Source: Clostridium isatidis (GTDB taxonomy: Bacteria; Bacillota; Clostridia; Clostridiales; Clostridiaceae). From it: a stretch of DNA of 64,000 nt. Position 1 is the first letter of the stretch. Each line of letters begins with the position of its first letter. Below are positions 36,468 through 44,611 of this stretch, piece after piece. The DNA is taken from the NCBI RefSeq assembly GCF_002285495.1, contig NZ_CP016786.1, positions 1,254,001 through 1,318,000 on the forward strand, written 5' to 3'. A program made the position numbers and the translations under genes. The notes under the pieces were generated by a model. That model did not search any database. It was not told the DNA's origin and saw nothing but the letters and a program-made list of their open reading frames with translations.

Positions 36468-37373
36468 CTACATTATTGCGCTCAGCAATAATGAAAAACT
36501 TAAAATGCAAATAATAATAGCACCAATTAATTTAATAGTAAATTCTTTTTTAAAATATGAACTTATAATAACAGCATTTTTTAAATCCATCATTGGTCCT
36601 AATATTAAGAAAGCTGAAATTGCAGGAATATTAAAATGTTTCAAAAATTCCTTTGCAACAAAGGCATCTGCTTCTGAACAAAGGGAAAATAAAAATGCCA
36701 TTAACATCATTATTATTATAGAGATAAACTTCCCTTTTCCTATTTTAATAAGCATATTTTCATCAATTAAACAAATAAAAATACTAGATAAAAATGAAGC
36801 ATAAATATAATATTTTAATATGTTTAAAAACTCTCTAATAGAATGCTCTAAGCATATCCTAATCTTTGATTTTCTTGTAAAATAATCAATTGTTAAGCAT
36901 CCACATTCGCATAAATCACTATATTCTGTCTTTCTATTTACAATATCCTTATTTTTACTTACTAAAAGGTCTACTAGAACCCCGATTATAATTGATAGTA
37001 TTATTCCTCCTATAAATCTTATTAATACAATTTTCATATCATTGAAGGCATAATAGGTTGACATTATTACAATAGGATTTAGTATAGGAACAGATAGCAT
37101 AAAAGTTATTGCTATTTTAATTGGAACGTTCTTTCTTATAAGACTTTTAGTGACAGGAATAATAGCACATTCACATATAGGCATAAGTATCCCTATTGTA
37201 GAGGCTATTAATAAAGAAATAATATTATTTTGGGGTAATACTTTTTCTATCATTTCTTCAGTAACAAATAATTGAATTGCAGCTGAAACTATTGAACCTA
37301 TTAAAAGAAAGGGTAAGCCTTCTAAAATCATATTTATAAAAGTTATAATTATTTTATCCAAATTAATTAGCAT
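36468..37373 (-). CDS. ArsP/UPF0718-type permease
   Basis: A 301-residue integral membrane protein with about eight helices. The signature region ILMPICECAIIPVTKSLIRK followed by SVPILNPIVIMSTYYAF is characteristic of this permease family (PF03773). A Cys-rich loop CECGCLTID lies in the central cytoplasmic region and could bind metal. The second conserved half (AFLILGPMMDLKNAVIISSYF) is present. It overlaps the upstream CobW-like gene by 11 bp (start ATG at 37373, GGGGG upstream) and precedes the TIGR03943-like gene. The transported substrate is unknown; metals or metalloids are likely by context. Confidence 0.87.
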   Translation of the reverse strand: MLINLDKIIITFINMILEGLPFLLIGSIVSAAIQLFVTEEMIEKVLPQNNIISLLIASTIGILMPICECAIIPVTKSLIRKNVPIKIAITFMLSVPILNPIVIMSTYYAFNDMKIVLIRFIGGIILSIIIGVLVDLLVSKNKDIVNRKTEYSDLCECGCLTIDYFTRKSKIRICLEHSIREFLNILKYYIYASFLSSIFICLIDENMLIKIGKGKFISIIIMMLMAFLFSLCSEADAFVAKEFLKHFNIPAISAFLILGPMMDLKNAVIISSYFKKEFTIKLIGAIIICILSFSLLLSAIM

Positions 37374-37986
37374 TGCTTACCCCCTTTTTTATATATTTAT
37401 TAAACAACTTATCTATAAAAGCATGTTTAAAATATTTATTAAGTTGTAAATCTTCATCTAATCTTTCAATGCTATCTATAAGTAAAATAGGTGCGGTTAA
37501 ATTTATATTCTCAACTGTTTTAATTAATGTTTTTTTTCTTTCTTTATCTATTTTATTAATATTATTAAGTAATATTAATTTGCTGCTTTGAAGAAATGGT
37601 ATAATTAGCTCACCCATATTTCTTATATATACATCTAAATTTTCACAATTCCCCAGGAAATAATTTCCATAGAAATTAATTTTCTTTTTAATATTTTTAT
37701 CTCTTAACAAATTACCAATCTTAATTAAAGGCATTGTTCCATTCACTTCAATAATAATTCTATTATAAACATTATTTTTATTATTTTTTATTATTATGTC
37801 TTTTAATTCATCTATTTCCTTAAGATAAATTGATTTAACACTGCTATCTACCTTTTTATTCCCCATTTCTAATAAAATAATTAATAATCTTTCATTTCTA
37901 CATATATCAGTTTTTATATATGAATTTATAAAAGTAGTTTTACCTGAACCTAAAAATCCCGTTACAATTTCTAATTTACACTTCAT
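37363..37986 (-). CDS. CobW-type GTPase, short form lacking the metal motif
   Basis: A 207-residue P-loop protein. GFLGSGKTT near the N-terminus is a G3E-family Walker A, and LLNNINKIDK resembles the NKxD guanine motif. It lacks the CxCC metal-binding motif and the CobW C-terminal domain found in the preceding gene product. The start at 37986 has GAGG 6 nt upstream, within the end of the previous gene; an ATG 12 bp earlier is less well placed. It is probably a partner or regulator of the neighbouring full-length CobW GTPase and permease. Confidence 0.8.
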   Translation of the reverse strand: MKCKLEIVTGFLGSGKTTFINSYIKTDICRNERLLIILLEMGNKKVDSSVKSIYLKEIDELKDIIIKNNKNNVYNRIIIEVNGTMPLIKIGNLLRDKNIKKKINFYGNYFLGNCENLDVYIRNMGELIIPFLQSSKLILLNNINKIDKERKKTLIKTVENINLTAPILLIDSIERLDEDLQLNKYFKHAFIDKLFNKYIKKGVSNAN

Positions 37987-37994
37987 TATTATCC

Positions 37995-38936
37995 TCATTT
38001 AAAAAGCTTTCCAAGTTCTTCTTTATTAAGTTTTAGGCCAATAATAGAAATTACATTTTTATCATTTCCAGTTATTTCTCTTATTACAAATTCATCTTTT
38101 ACAAAATCAAATTGACCGCTTGTACCATCAATTAATTTTACTATTCCCTTTGCTCTTAAGATATCACCATAGCCCTTTGATTTAGAAATAAAATTAAACT
38201 TAGAAATAAGCTCATTTTTAGATAATTCTGATTTAGGGTAAATGGCTACTGTTTCAAATACTTCATTTGCTTTTTTATCACTAGGATTATGAATATTAAA
38301 TACTCCTTTAGAAAATTTACTTTCTTTTATGATAAACTTCTTTATCGGATTATTCTCTAAAAGCTCCTCTCCCTTTAAATTATTCCATGGCTCTGATAAA
38401 ATTACAGCTCTACTATTTATCTTTTTAATTTTTTCAATTACTTCATTAAGCTCTCTCTGATCGATTTTTTGTGTTCTACTTAAAACTATTTTTTTAGCAT
38501 TCCTAATTTGATCCTCATAAAAAGCTTTAAAGTTTTCTATATAAATATTAAATTTTTCAGGGTCAATAACAGTAATTACATTTTCTACCTTTATCTCTTC
38601 TGAAATTCTTTGATCTTTGAATATTTTTAAAATATCAGTCAGCTTAGCTACTCCCGATGGCTCAATAAGAATTCTACTTGGATTATATTTATTAATTACC
38701 TCTAATATTCCTTCTTTAAAATCCCCTGTAACCTCGCAACAAATGCAGCCTGAATTTATTTCTTTAACTTCTATATTAGCTTCCTTTAAAATTTCTCCAT
38801 CAATACTAACTTCACCAAATTCATTCTCTATTATTACAATATTATTTTCATACACACCTTCATTTATTAATTTTTTCATTAAAAAAGTTTTACCTGCTCC
38901 AAGAAAACCCGAGTATATATCTGCTTTTACCTTCAT
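37995..38936 (-). CDS. CobW/G3E family GTPase (putative metallochaperone)
   Basis: A 313-residue GTPase with Walker A GFLGAGKT, the metal-binding GCICCEV (CxCC) motif, EPSG and a LSRTQKID guanine-recognition segment. The C-terminal CobW_C domain (about 215-313) is present. CobW/ZNG-type proteins deliver metal ions, often zinc or cobalt, to client proteins using GTP. It is the first gene of a five-gene operon with a second GTPase, a permease and two small proteins. AAGGGG precedes the start. The metal is not determined by the sequence. Confidence 0.9.
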   Translation of the reverse strand: MKVKADIYSGFLGAGKTFLMKKLINEGVYENNIVIIENEFGEVSIDGEILKEANIEVKEINSGCICCEVTGDFKEGILEVINKYNPSRILIEPSGVAKLTDILKIFKDQRISEEIKVENVITVIDPEKFNIYIENFKAFYEDQIRNAKKIVLSRTQKIDQRELNEVIEKIKKINSRAVILSEPWNNLKGEELLENNPIKKFIIKESKFSKGVFNIHNPSDKKANEVFETVAIYPKSELSKNELISKFNFISKSKGYGDILRAKGIVKLIDGTSGQFDFVKDEFVIREITGNDKNVISIIGLKLNKEELGKLFK

Positions 38937-39003
38937 AACTACCCCTTATAAAACTTAATACTTTCTTCTAAAGATTCTATGAATATTAATTAAAATATAT
39001 TAC

Positions 39004-39025
39004 TAAGCAATTAACAATTTGCTTA
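39004..39025. promoter_or_regulatory. Inverted repeat upstream of the CobW operon (possible operator)
   Basis: TAAGCAA (39004-39010) and TTGCTTA (39019-39025) form a perfect 7-bp inverted repeat with an 8-nt spacer, about 70 bp before the CobW start. It could bind a dimeric regulator. It does not match the Bacillus Zur box as I know it. Confidence 0.35.
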
Positions 39026-39092
39026 AGTTCAAATCAGCTAAATTCTAAATAAGAGGAAATTTATTAAAAATTAATGTTTCCCAAATAAAAAA

Positions 39093-39127
39093 TTGGAGTA
39101 CCCATATAAAATTATGAATACTCCCAA
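39093..39127 (-). terminator. Terminator after the micro-ORFs
   Basis: TTGGAGTA (39093-39100) pairs with TACTCCCAA (39119-39127) with one bulge; the minus-strand downstream side reads TTTTTTATTT. Confidence 0.65.
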
Positions 39128-39137
39128 CTAAAATTGA

Positions 39138-39233
39138 TTATTTTCCCCATTGATTATCAGTTGCTGTTTTTTCTGCCTTTTTTCCCTTTTTTCCTTTTGT
39201 GTTAAATTTATCTTGATTTCTTTCTTTAGCCAT
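39138..39233 (-). CDS. 31-residue basic protein, CPC_1213-like
   Basis: A micro-ORF of 31 codons encodes MAKERNQDKFNTKGKKGKK followed by AEKTATDNQWGK. GGAGGTG lies 9 nt before the ATG, and a terminator follows 11 bp after the stop. The basic, Gly/Lys-rich sequence resembles the small clostridial CPC_1213 family as I remember it, of unknown function. A second micro-ORF with the same kind of site lies just upstream on the same strand. Confidence 0.72.
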   Translation of the reverse strand: MAKERNQDKFNTKGKKGKKAEKTATDNQWGK

Positions 39234-39261
39234 TATTTATAGCACCTCCATTAAATTCATT

Positions 39262-39366
39262 TTAATCCTCTTCATCTTTTTGATTTTCATTTGGTTTAGT
39301 TGCATTTCTATGCTTTTTCACATGAGATTTAGGCTTTTTAGGATAAGGTTTGTTTTTACTAGGCAA
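39262..39366 (-). CDS. 34-residue basic protein
   Basis: A micro-ORF starting at TTG (39364-39366) behind GGAGGTG encodes a Lys/Pro/His-rich peptide with an acidic end (PSKNKPYPKKPKSHVKKH..., ending QKDEED). Its ribosome site is as strong as that of the next micro-ORF, 28 bp downstream. The pair probably forms one short transcript. I do not recognise a family. Confidence 0.62.
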   Translation of the reverse strand: MPSKNKPYPKKPKSHVKKHRNATKPNENQKDEED

Positions 39367-39593
39367 TGTTACACCTCCTAAAATAATTTCATTAATATTA
39401 TTTACTTTATATAATTTTTAATGTTGTATAAAATATTCACTAAATTCATTATTAAGGAATATTTCGCCATTATTTACAAGTAATATGGAATTTTATTGAA
39501 TTATATTGTATAATTGGAATATAACTTTGTGGGGTTATATTTATAACAAGAAAAGAACTTAAAAGTAGAGCAAAAGAAAATTTAAAAGGTGGA

Positions 39594-40031
39594 ATGCTTT
39601 TAGCTGTATTAACAGTGCTAGTGTTTTCTATAATAACTAATACATCTCATTTCATTGAAATAGGCAATAAAATAAGTATATTTTTCTCTTCTAATGATTA
39701 CTTTAAAAGTATTTTCTTCGATAGATCATTGACTGATAAAATTTTATTAAAACTAGTATCTTTAGATCTACTTTTAGGCGGCTTATTAAATACAGGTCTA
39801 TGTAAATTTTTGTTGAATTATTCTAAGTCTAATATAGAAACAAAGTGTTTAAAAGAAAGTAAAAAAATGATGGAAAGTAATAAATTTGATTTTTTTATTC
39901 TTGATCTAAGTTTTATTGGATGGGACATACTTTCATTATTAACCTTTGGAATAGCTGGATTATTTATAGCCCCTTATAAAAAATTGACAGAAACACATTT
40001 TTATTTAGCTTTAAAAGATAGTTATTATTAG
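39594..40031 (+). CDS. Shortened DUF975 family membrane protein, start codon uncertain
   Basis: The 145 residues from ATG 39594 match DUF975: MLLAVLTVLVF at the start and ESKKMMESNKFDFFILDLSFIGWDILSLLTFGIAGLFIAPY at the end (given in part). The family-typical leader ITRKELKSRAKENLKGG is encoded in frame from 39543, but the codon before it is TTT and the first candidate start there is ATA, 8 nt after GTGGGG. No ATG, GTG or TTG exists for the full N-terminus. The region between GGLLNTG and KESKKMM is also much shorter than in relatives. The gene may be decaying or use a rare start. Confidence 0.72.
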   Translation: MLLAVLTVLVFSIITNTSHFIEIGNKISIFFSSNDYFKSIFFDRSLTDKILLKLVSLDLLLGGLLNTGLCKFLLNYSKSNIETKCLKESKKMMESNKFDFFILDLSFIGWDILSLLTFGIAGLFIAPYKKLTETHFYLALKDSYY

Positions 40032-40040
40032 AAAATGAAG

Positions 40041-40072
40041 AAGGCTGTGTAGATTTTACACAAGCCTTTTTT
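40041..40072. terminator. Bidirectional terminator
   Basis: AAGGCTGTGT (40041-40050) pairs with ACACAAGCCTT (from 40058) with one bulge; T runs follow on both strands, between converging genes. Confidence 0.8.
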
Positions 40073-40085
40073 GGAATTATTTAAA

Positions 40086-40760
40086 TTAATAATCACTATT
40101 TGATTTTGTTCCTTCACAAATTGCAATTCCTGAAGAAGCCCCTATTCTTGTTGCTCCATTTTCTATCATAACTAAGGCATCTTCCCTTGTTCTTACTCCA
40201 CCAGAAGCTTTAACACCTAATTCAGGACCAACTGTCTCTCTCATTAGTTTAATATCTTCCTTTGTTGCTCCACCAGTACTAAATCCTGTTGAAGTTTTTA
40301 CAAAGTCAGCCCCTGCTTCTTTAGCTAATTTGCAAGCGGTTGCTTTTTCCTCATCAGTTAATAAACAAGTTTCTATTATAACCTTTGTTAAAGCCTTTCC
40401 TTTTGCAGCATTAACAACTGCTTCAATGTCTTTCTTTACAAAGTCAAAATCTTTATCCTTTAACTTACCAATATTGATTACCATATCAACTTCTTGGGCA
40501 CCATTTCTAATTGCATCTTCTGTTTCAAAGGCCTTAACCTCAGGTGTTGTTGCTCCTAAAGGAAAACCAATTACTGTACAAACTTTTACATCACTACCCT
40601 TTAGTATTGATGAGGCTTTTGATACATTTGCTGGATTAACGCATACTGATGCAAAATTGTATTCTAAAGCTTCCTTGCAAAGCTTTTCTATTGCCTCAGT
40701 AGTTGCATCAGCCTTTAATAATGTATGGTCTATCATCTTAGCTAATTGTTTATTATCCAT
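40086..40760 (-). CDS. deoC: Deoxyribose-phosphate aldolase
   Basis: A 224-residue TIM-barrel aldolase that cleaves 2-deoxyribose 5-phosphate to glyceraldehyde 3-phosphate and acetaldehyde in nucleoside breakdown. The start segment IDHTLLKADAT, the active-site Lys in FVKTSTGFSTGGAT and KASGGVRT are all present. The start at 40760 has TTTAGGAGG 7 nt upstream; the frame runs further up without a site. Other deo genes are absent, so it is a single-gene unit ending in the hairpin shared with the DUF975 gene. Confidence 0.95.
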   Translation of the reverse strand: MDNKQLAKMIDHTLLKADATTEAIEKLCKEALEYNFASVCVNPANVSKASSILKGSDVKVCTVIGFPLGATTPEVKAFETEDAIRNGAQEVDMVINIGKLKDKDFDFVKKDIEAVVNAAKGKALTKVIIETCLLTDEEKATACKLAKEAGADFVKTSTGFSTGGATKEDIKLMRETVGPELGVKASGGVRTREDALVMIENGATRIGASSGIAICEGTKSNSDY

Positions 40761-40847
40761 TTTATTTCCTCCTAAACCTTTAATTATTCTTAGAGTTTTA
40801 TTATAATTCAATAATAATATTATTGAAAGATAATTTACATATAATAA

Positions 40848-41894
40848 TTAAAATAAACTAAGCTGCTCTATTTTATCTTCTTTAAAAGAAGATATGGTTA
40901 CTCCAATAAGCCTAATACCTACATTTATATTTTCTTCCTCTAATATTTCCTTGCAAGTATTATATATGTCCTTATAGCTGTTTGTATAATAAGTTAATGT
41001 TCTGCTTCTTGTATGATTGATGAAATTATAAGTCTTGTATTTTAAAGTAATGGTTCTTCCCTTTATATTTTTTCTTTTTAAATTTTCACTTATTTCCTTT
41101 GAGAAGTTGTCAATATATTGTAAAAGTTCTTCCTTACTTTGAGTATCTGAACTTAATGTTCTTTCCTTTCCATAGGACTTTCTATCTCTATTTTCTTTAA
41201 CTTCCCTACTATCTATACCTCTTATTCTATCATAAATTTCTACACCATATTTTCCAAAGTATTCAGTATATAAATCAATAGGCATTTCATATAAATCCTT
41301 TACATAAAATATACCTATATTATTTAATCTTTCAACAGATTTTTTTCCAATACCATGAATTTTTGATATTTTCAACGGCAGAAGTATATCTGGTATCATT
41401 TCTTTATCAATAACCATAATACCATTAGGTTTATTCCAGTCTGAAGCTAACTTTGCTAGAAATTTATTATAAGATATTCCTACTGAAATTGTTAAACCAA
41501 TTTCTTTTAATACCCTGCTCTTAATGTGTTTAGCTGCCACTAATCCATTATTAAATCTGCTATTAGTAATGTCTAAATAAGCTTCATCAATCGATACAGG
41601 TTCAATAATATTTGTAACATCTCTTAATATATCAAATACTTTATTAGATATTTCTCTATATCTTGAAAATCTAGCAGGTACATATATCCCGTGAGGACAT
41701 AGTTTTTGTGCCATGAACATCGGCATTGCTGAATGAACGCCATATTTTCTTGCTTCATAGGAACAAGTTGCTACAACTCCCCTGGAACTAGTACCTCCGA
41801 CTATAACGGGTTTACCCCTTAAATTCCTATTATCTAACTGTTCAACAGATGCAAAGAAAGCATCCATATCTACATGTAATATTATTCTTTCCAT
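40848..41894 (-). CDS. dinB: DNA polymerase IV (Y family)
   Basis: A 348-residue error-prone translesion polymerase. The catalytic residues are in LHVDMDAFFASVEQ near the start and PVSIDEAYLDI. The thumb with helix-hairpin-helix (ISKIHGIGKKSVERL) and a little-finger domain follow. The last residues QLSLF are a clean sliding-clamp binding motif. The start at 41894 has AAAGGTGG upstream; a GTG 9 bp earlier lies in that site. It follows the DUF4003 gene by 11 bp, so the two share a transcript. No LexA-type site was recognised upstream. Confidence 0.94.
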   Translation of the reverse strand: MERIILHVDMDAFFASVEQLDNRNLRGKPVIVGGTSSRGVVATCSYEARKYGVHSAMPMFMAQKLCPHGIYVPARFSRYREISNKVFDILRDVTNIIEPVSIDEAYLDITNSRFNNGLVAAKHIKSRVLKEIGLTISVGISYNKFLAKLASDWNKPNGIMVIDKEMIPDILLPLKISKIHGIGKKSVERLNNIGIFYVKDLYEMPIDLYTEYFGKYGVEIYDRIRGIDSREVKENRDRKSYGKERTLSSDTQSKEELLQYIDNFSKEISENLKRKNIKGRTITLKYKTYNFINHTRSRTLTYYTNSYKDIYNTCKEILEEENINVGIRLIGVTISSFKEDKIEQLSLF

Positions 41895-41905
41895 AAGCCC
41901 CACCT

Positions 41906-42856
41906 TTAAGCCAAGGCTTCAGCGAACATCCCCTTATTTTTAGATTTTATAAAACAATAAACGCCCAAAGCTAATAATTCATCTATATATTTTCTTTCTT
42001 CAAAGTTATTAGCAAAAAATATTATACACAAGGATATTACTGTTCTAAAGCCTTTATCCATATAATATTCATATTCACTTTCTTCCTCAATAAGTTTTTC
42101 AGTAACTTCTTCAATAAGATTTAGAGTTTTTCTTGCTTCTCTATTTGTTAGTAAGCCTATTAAAGGTAAAAATTGATCAGCAAATTTTAAACCGCTTTTT
42201 TCTAATTGCATCATAAATTCTATGGTTCTATACATATGCCCTGAAGATCCATTTAAAATTATAGCATTCGTTAAACCTTGAATACTATTTTTAGACTTTA
42301 TATTAATTTCACTCATATTATCATAAATAGTATCAATAAATTCCTTTATTGTTTCTACGTCTATTTCATTTAATGCCCAAAGAGCACAAACTAGATAATC
42401 ATCTTCACCAGTTATATTATAATATTTTTCTTTCAATAGTAGGTATACTTCTTTCATTTTTGAAATAATTACTTTTTTATCTTTATTCTTTCCATACTTT
42501 GCTATTACAAAAGCTGTTAAAGTCAAATAATCACACTCATTAAAATCTTCACCTTTTAGTAAATCCATAGTATTATAAATATCTTCTATGAATTTATAAT
42601 CAAAATCATCATCACATGCTAATAATATTGATAATATATATAATATTTCACCTCTAAAGGAAGACATCCTAGAAGATGTTGATTTTATATATTTTCTTAT
42701 TTCCTTTATTTTTTCAACAGGAATTTTCCTTTTATAATGAGCATAAATTAAAGAGGCAAAATGATTGATTAAATCACCATCATTTCTGAGTTCAACCTTT
42801 GAGCTTCTATAATTATTAATAGTCAAATAAATTCTGTCCTCGAGAAATTTCTCCAT
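41906..42856 (-). CDS. DUF4003 family protein
   Basis: A 316-residue, all-helical soluble protein. The pattern of repeated helices (SSFRGEILYILSILLACDDDF, split in family motifs) and length match DUF4003, a Firmicutes family of unknown role. No enzyme motif or membrane segment is present. It starts the dinB transcription unit and is divergent from the hypothetical gene at 43063. Confidence 0.78.
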   Translation of the reverse strand: MEKFLEDRIYLTINNYRSSKVELRNDGDLINHFASLIYAHYKRKIPVEKIKEIRKYIKSTSSRMSSFRGEILYILSILLACDDDFDYKFIEDIYNTMDLLKGEDFNECDYLTLTAFVIAKYGKNKDKKVIISKMKEVYLLLKEKYYNITGEDDYLVCALWALNEIDVETIKEFIDTIYDNMSEINIKSKNSIQGLTNAIILNGSSGHMYRTIEFMMQLEKSGLKFADQFLPLIGLLTNREARKTLNLIEEVTEKLIEEESEYEYYMDKGFRTVISLCIIFFANNFEERKYIDELLALGVYCFIKSKNKGMFAEALA

Positions 42857-43062
42857 AGCCCTACAATTCCCTCACTTTTTAAAAAATTAATCTACACATT
42901 ACTATTATACTATAAAATATGTTACAGTTTTATAACAATTTTATAACCATTTATTTAAAAGTTCTCCAATCATGAAATATTGTAATTTTCTTAATAATTA
43001 AGTTATTATATTTAATTTACATTAATATAATTATATTGATTAATAAATATAGGAGGATACCC

Positions 43063-43854
43063 ATGGTAACTAAAAAATTTTCATTATTAAAAAGTTTTAA
43101 TACTTTTAATAATGATTTAAAAATTAATAAAGAATCTACTACTTCTACTAATGCTGATTCTTATGATAATAATTTCTCAAAAAAAATCGATTTTCACGAA
43201 GATAATTTTCATAATAAATATAGTCCTTACCCTATTTTAGATAAAGATGTTATTACTACTGTTGCCAATAACTTTCCTGAACCTTACGATAATATTATTA
43301 ATGCTCTTGTCAGTTTAAAAATTTCAATAGAAAAATCAATTGACTATATTGAAGATGCTTCTAGTTCAATAATAAAAAAAGAAAGAAATTTTGAGTTAAG
43401 TACAAAATACAGGGAAACATCTATGAAACTTTTTGAAATTAGCAATAATATTAATGATTATATAGAATGGATGAAAAATTTAACTAGCAAAAAGGAAAAA
43501 AACATTATTAAAGAAAATCCCATTAATGAAGAAGATAATATAGACATTAGTTCTAATTTAAATATTAGGAAAACAGAACTTAATATATGCAATGATTTTA
43601 CAGATAAAGATCCCCTTAGCTTTAAAATTGATAATAATGAAACAAAAGTTGATGATTGGAATGATTTAGTGATAAAAACTGCTGATACATTAATTAAAAA
43701 TTATAAAAAATCTAAAAACTATACTAATATAAATATTAAATTTCCAGTTATAAATTCTAAAAAATCAAAAGAAAACGATTATCGAGATACAGTTATAGAA
43801 ATGCTTACTGAATATAATATTGAACCTAATAGATACTTTATTAATATAAAATAA
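43063..43854 (+). CDS. Hypothetical Asn/Lys-rich protein
   Basis: A 263-residue protein of very low complexity at both ends. A central helical part (about 65-150, LVSLKISIEKSIDYIEDAS, KLFEISNNINDYIEWMKN) may form a coiled coil. There is no signal peptide, Cys or known motif, and I do not recognise the family. The start at 43063 has AGGAGG 5 nt upstream. It is divergent from the DUF4003-dinB unit. The very Asn-rich composition follows the AT bias of the genome. Confidence 0.7.
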   Translation: MVTKKFSLLKSFNTFNNDLKINKESTTSTNADSYDNNFSKKIDFHEDNFHNKYSPYPILDKDVITTVANNFPEPYDNIINALVSLKISIEKSIDYIEDASSSIIKKERNFELSTKYRETSMKLFEISNNINDYIEWMKNLTSKKEKNIIKENPINEEDNIDISSNLNIRKTELNICNDFTDKDPLSFKIDNNETKVDDWNDLVIKTADTLIKNYKKSKNYTNINIKFPVINSKKSKENDYRDTVIEMLTEYNIEPNRYFINIK

Positions 43855-43985
43855 GCTAAATCTTCATTAAAAACTGTCATAATTTAATTATTATGTTTTA
43901 TTAATTTTGTAATTATGTTATAATACTCTTGTAATTATAACGTTTTGATTTTTTACAATATTTCTTATATAAAGGAGTTTTAATT

Positions 43986-44402
43986 ATGGGATTTAAAGAA
44001 AAAATGACTGGCTACTTTCAAGAAGCCTATCTAGAAAAATATAAAGATAGAATGACTAGTACAGCCGGTACTGTTTTATCTGTAAAAATTGAAGAAAAAA
44101 GCATACTAGGAATTTTTAGAACAATTACTGCTTACCTAATAATTAAGCCTGAAGTAGGTAAGGGTGTAGTTAAAACTCAATACAAAGCTAGAAAATGGTT
44201 TAAAAAACCAACTTTTATTGACGTTAAACAAGGTCACAAAGTAATTATTATGGGAATCACAGGCATTAAAGGAAAAGAAGATTCGGAAGTTATTACAATT
44301 TCAAATATTGCTAACTTAACCACTAAGAAAGACCTACATCCTTTTGATCACTCACAACTTAAAAAAGCTAGACAACAAGCTACAAAGTTTAGAGTAAGAT
44401 AG
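43986..44402 (+). CDS. Hypothetical basic protein
   Basis: A 138-residue basic protein. The region VLSVKIEEKSILGIFRTITAYLIIKP ... GHKVIIMGITGIKGKEDSEVITISNIANLTT (in parts) reads as a small beta barrel, perhaps OB- or PilZ-like, followed by a basic helical tail ending KARQQATKFRVR. I do not recognise the family. AAAGGAG lies 8 nt before the start. It is its own transcription unit, ending in the 44495 terminator. Confidence 0.72.
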   Translation: MGFKEKMTGYFQEAYLEKYKDRMTSTAGTVLSVKIEEKSILGIFRTITAYLIIKPEVGKGVVKTQYKARKWFKKPTFIDVKQGHKVIIMGITGIKGKEDSEVITISNIANLTTKKDLHPFDHSQLKKARQQATKFRVR

Positions 44403-44418
44403 CTTATACAGTTATTTG

Positions 44419-44459
44419 TTTTCAGTTATCACTTTTCAGTTAGGGATGATTTTCAGTAA
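44419..44459. repeat. Repeated TTTTCAGT motif in an intergenic gap
   Basis: Three copies of TTTTCAGT(T/A)A start at 44419, 44433 and 44450, the first two 14 bp apart. They lie just after a stop codon and before a terminator. See findings. Confidence 0.4.
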
Positions 44460-44494
44460 GCTGAAAACTTATATTTTATAAAAACTTTAAAATT

Positions 44495-44528
44495 AAGCTG
44501 TTACAAAATCAGCATTTTGTAACAGCTT
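44495..44528. terminator. Bidirectional terminator
   Basis: A perfect 15-bp stem (AAGCTGTTACAAAAT with ATTTTGTAACAGCTT, 4-nt loop) lies between the hypothetical gene and thiI. Confidence 0.9.
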
Positions 44529-44611
44529 TTTAATTTCCAAAAATTTTTATTACTTTTTAATTAAGCTGAAAAATTTCCACAACTGAAAACTTTAACTAAA
44601 GCTATGTATCT

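Noticed and set aside
37363..37986. Short CobW gene as a frameshift fragment of the full-length copy
   Set aside because: It has its own ribosome site, Walker A and stop, and overlaps the next gene in normal operon fashion; it diverges in sequence from its neighbour.
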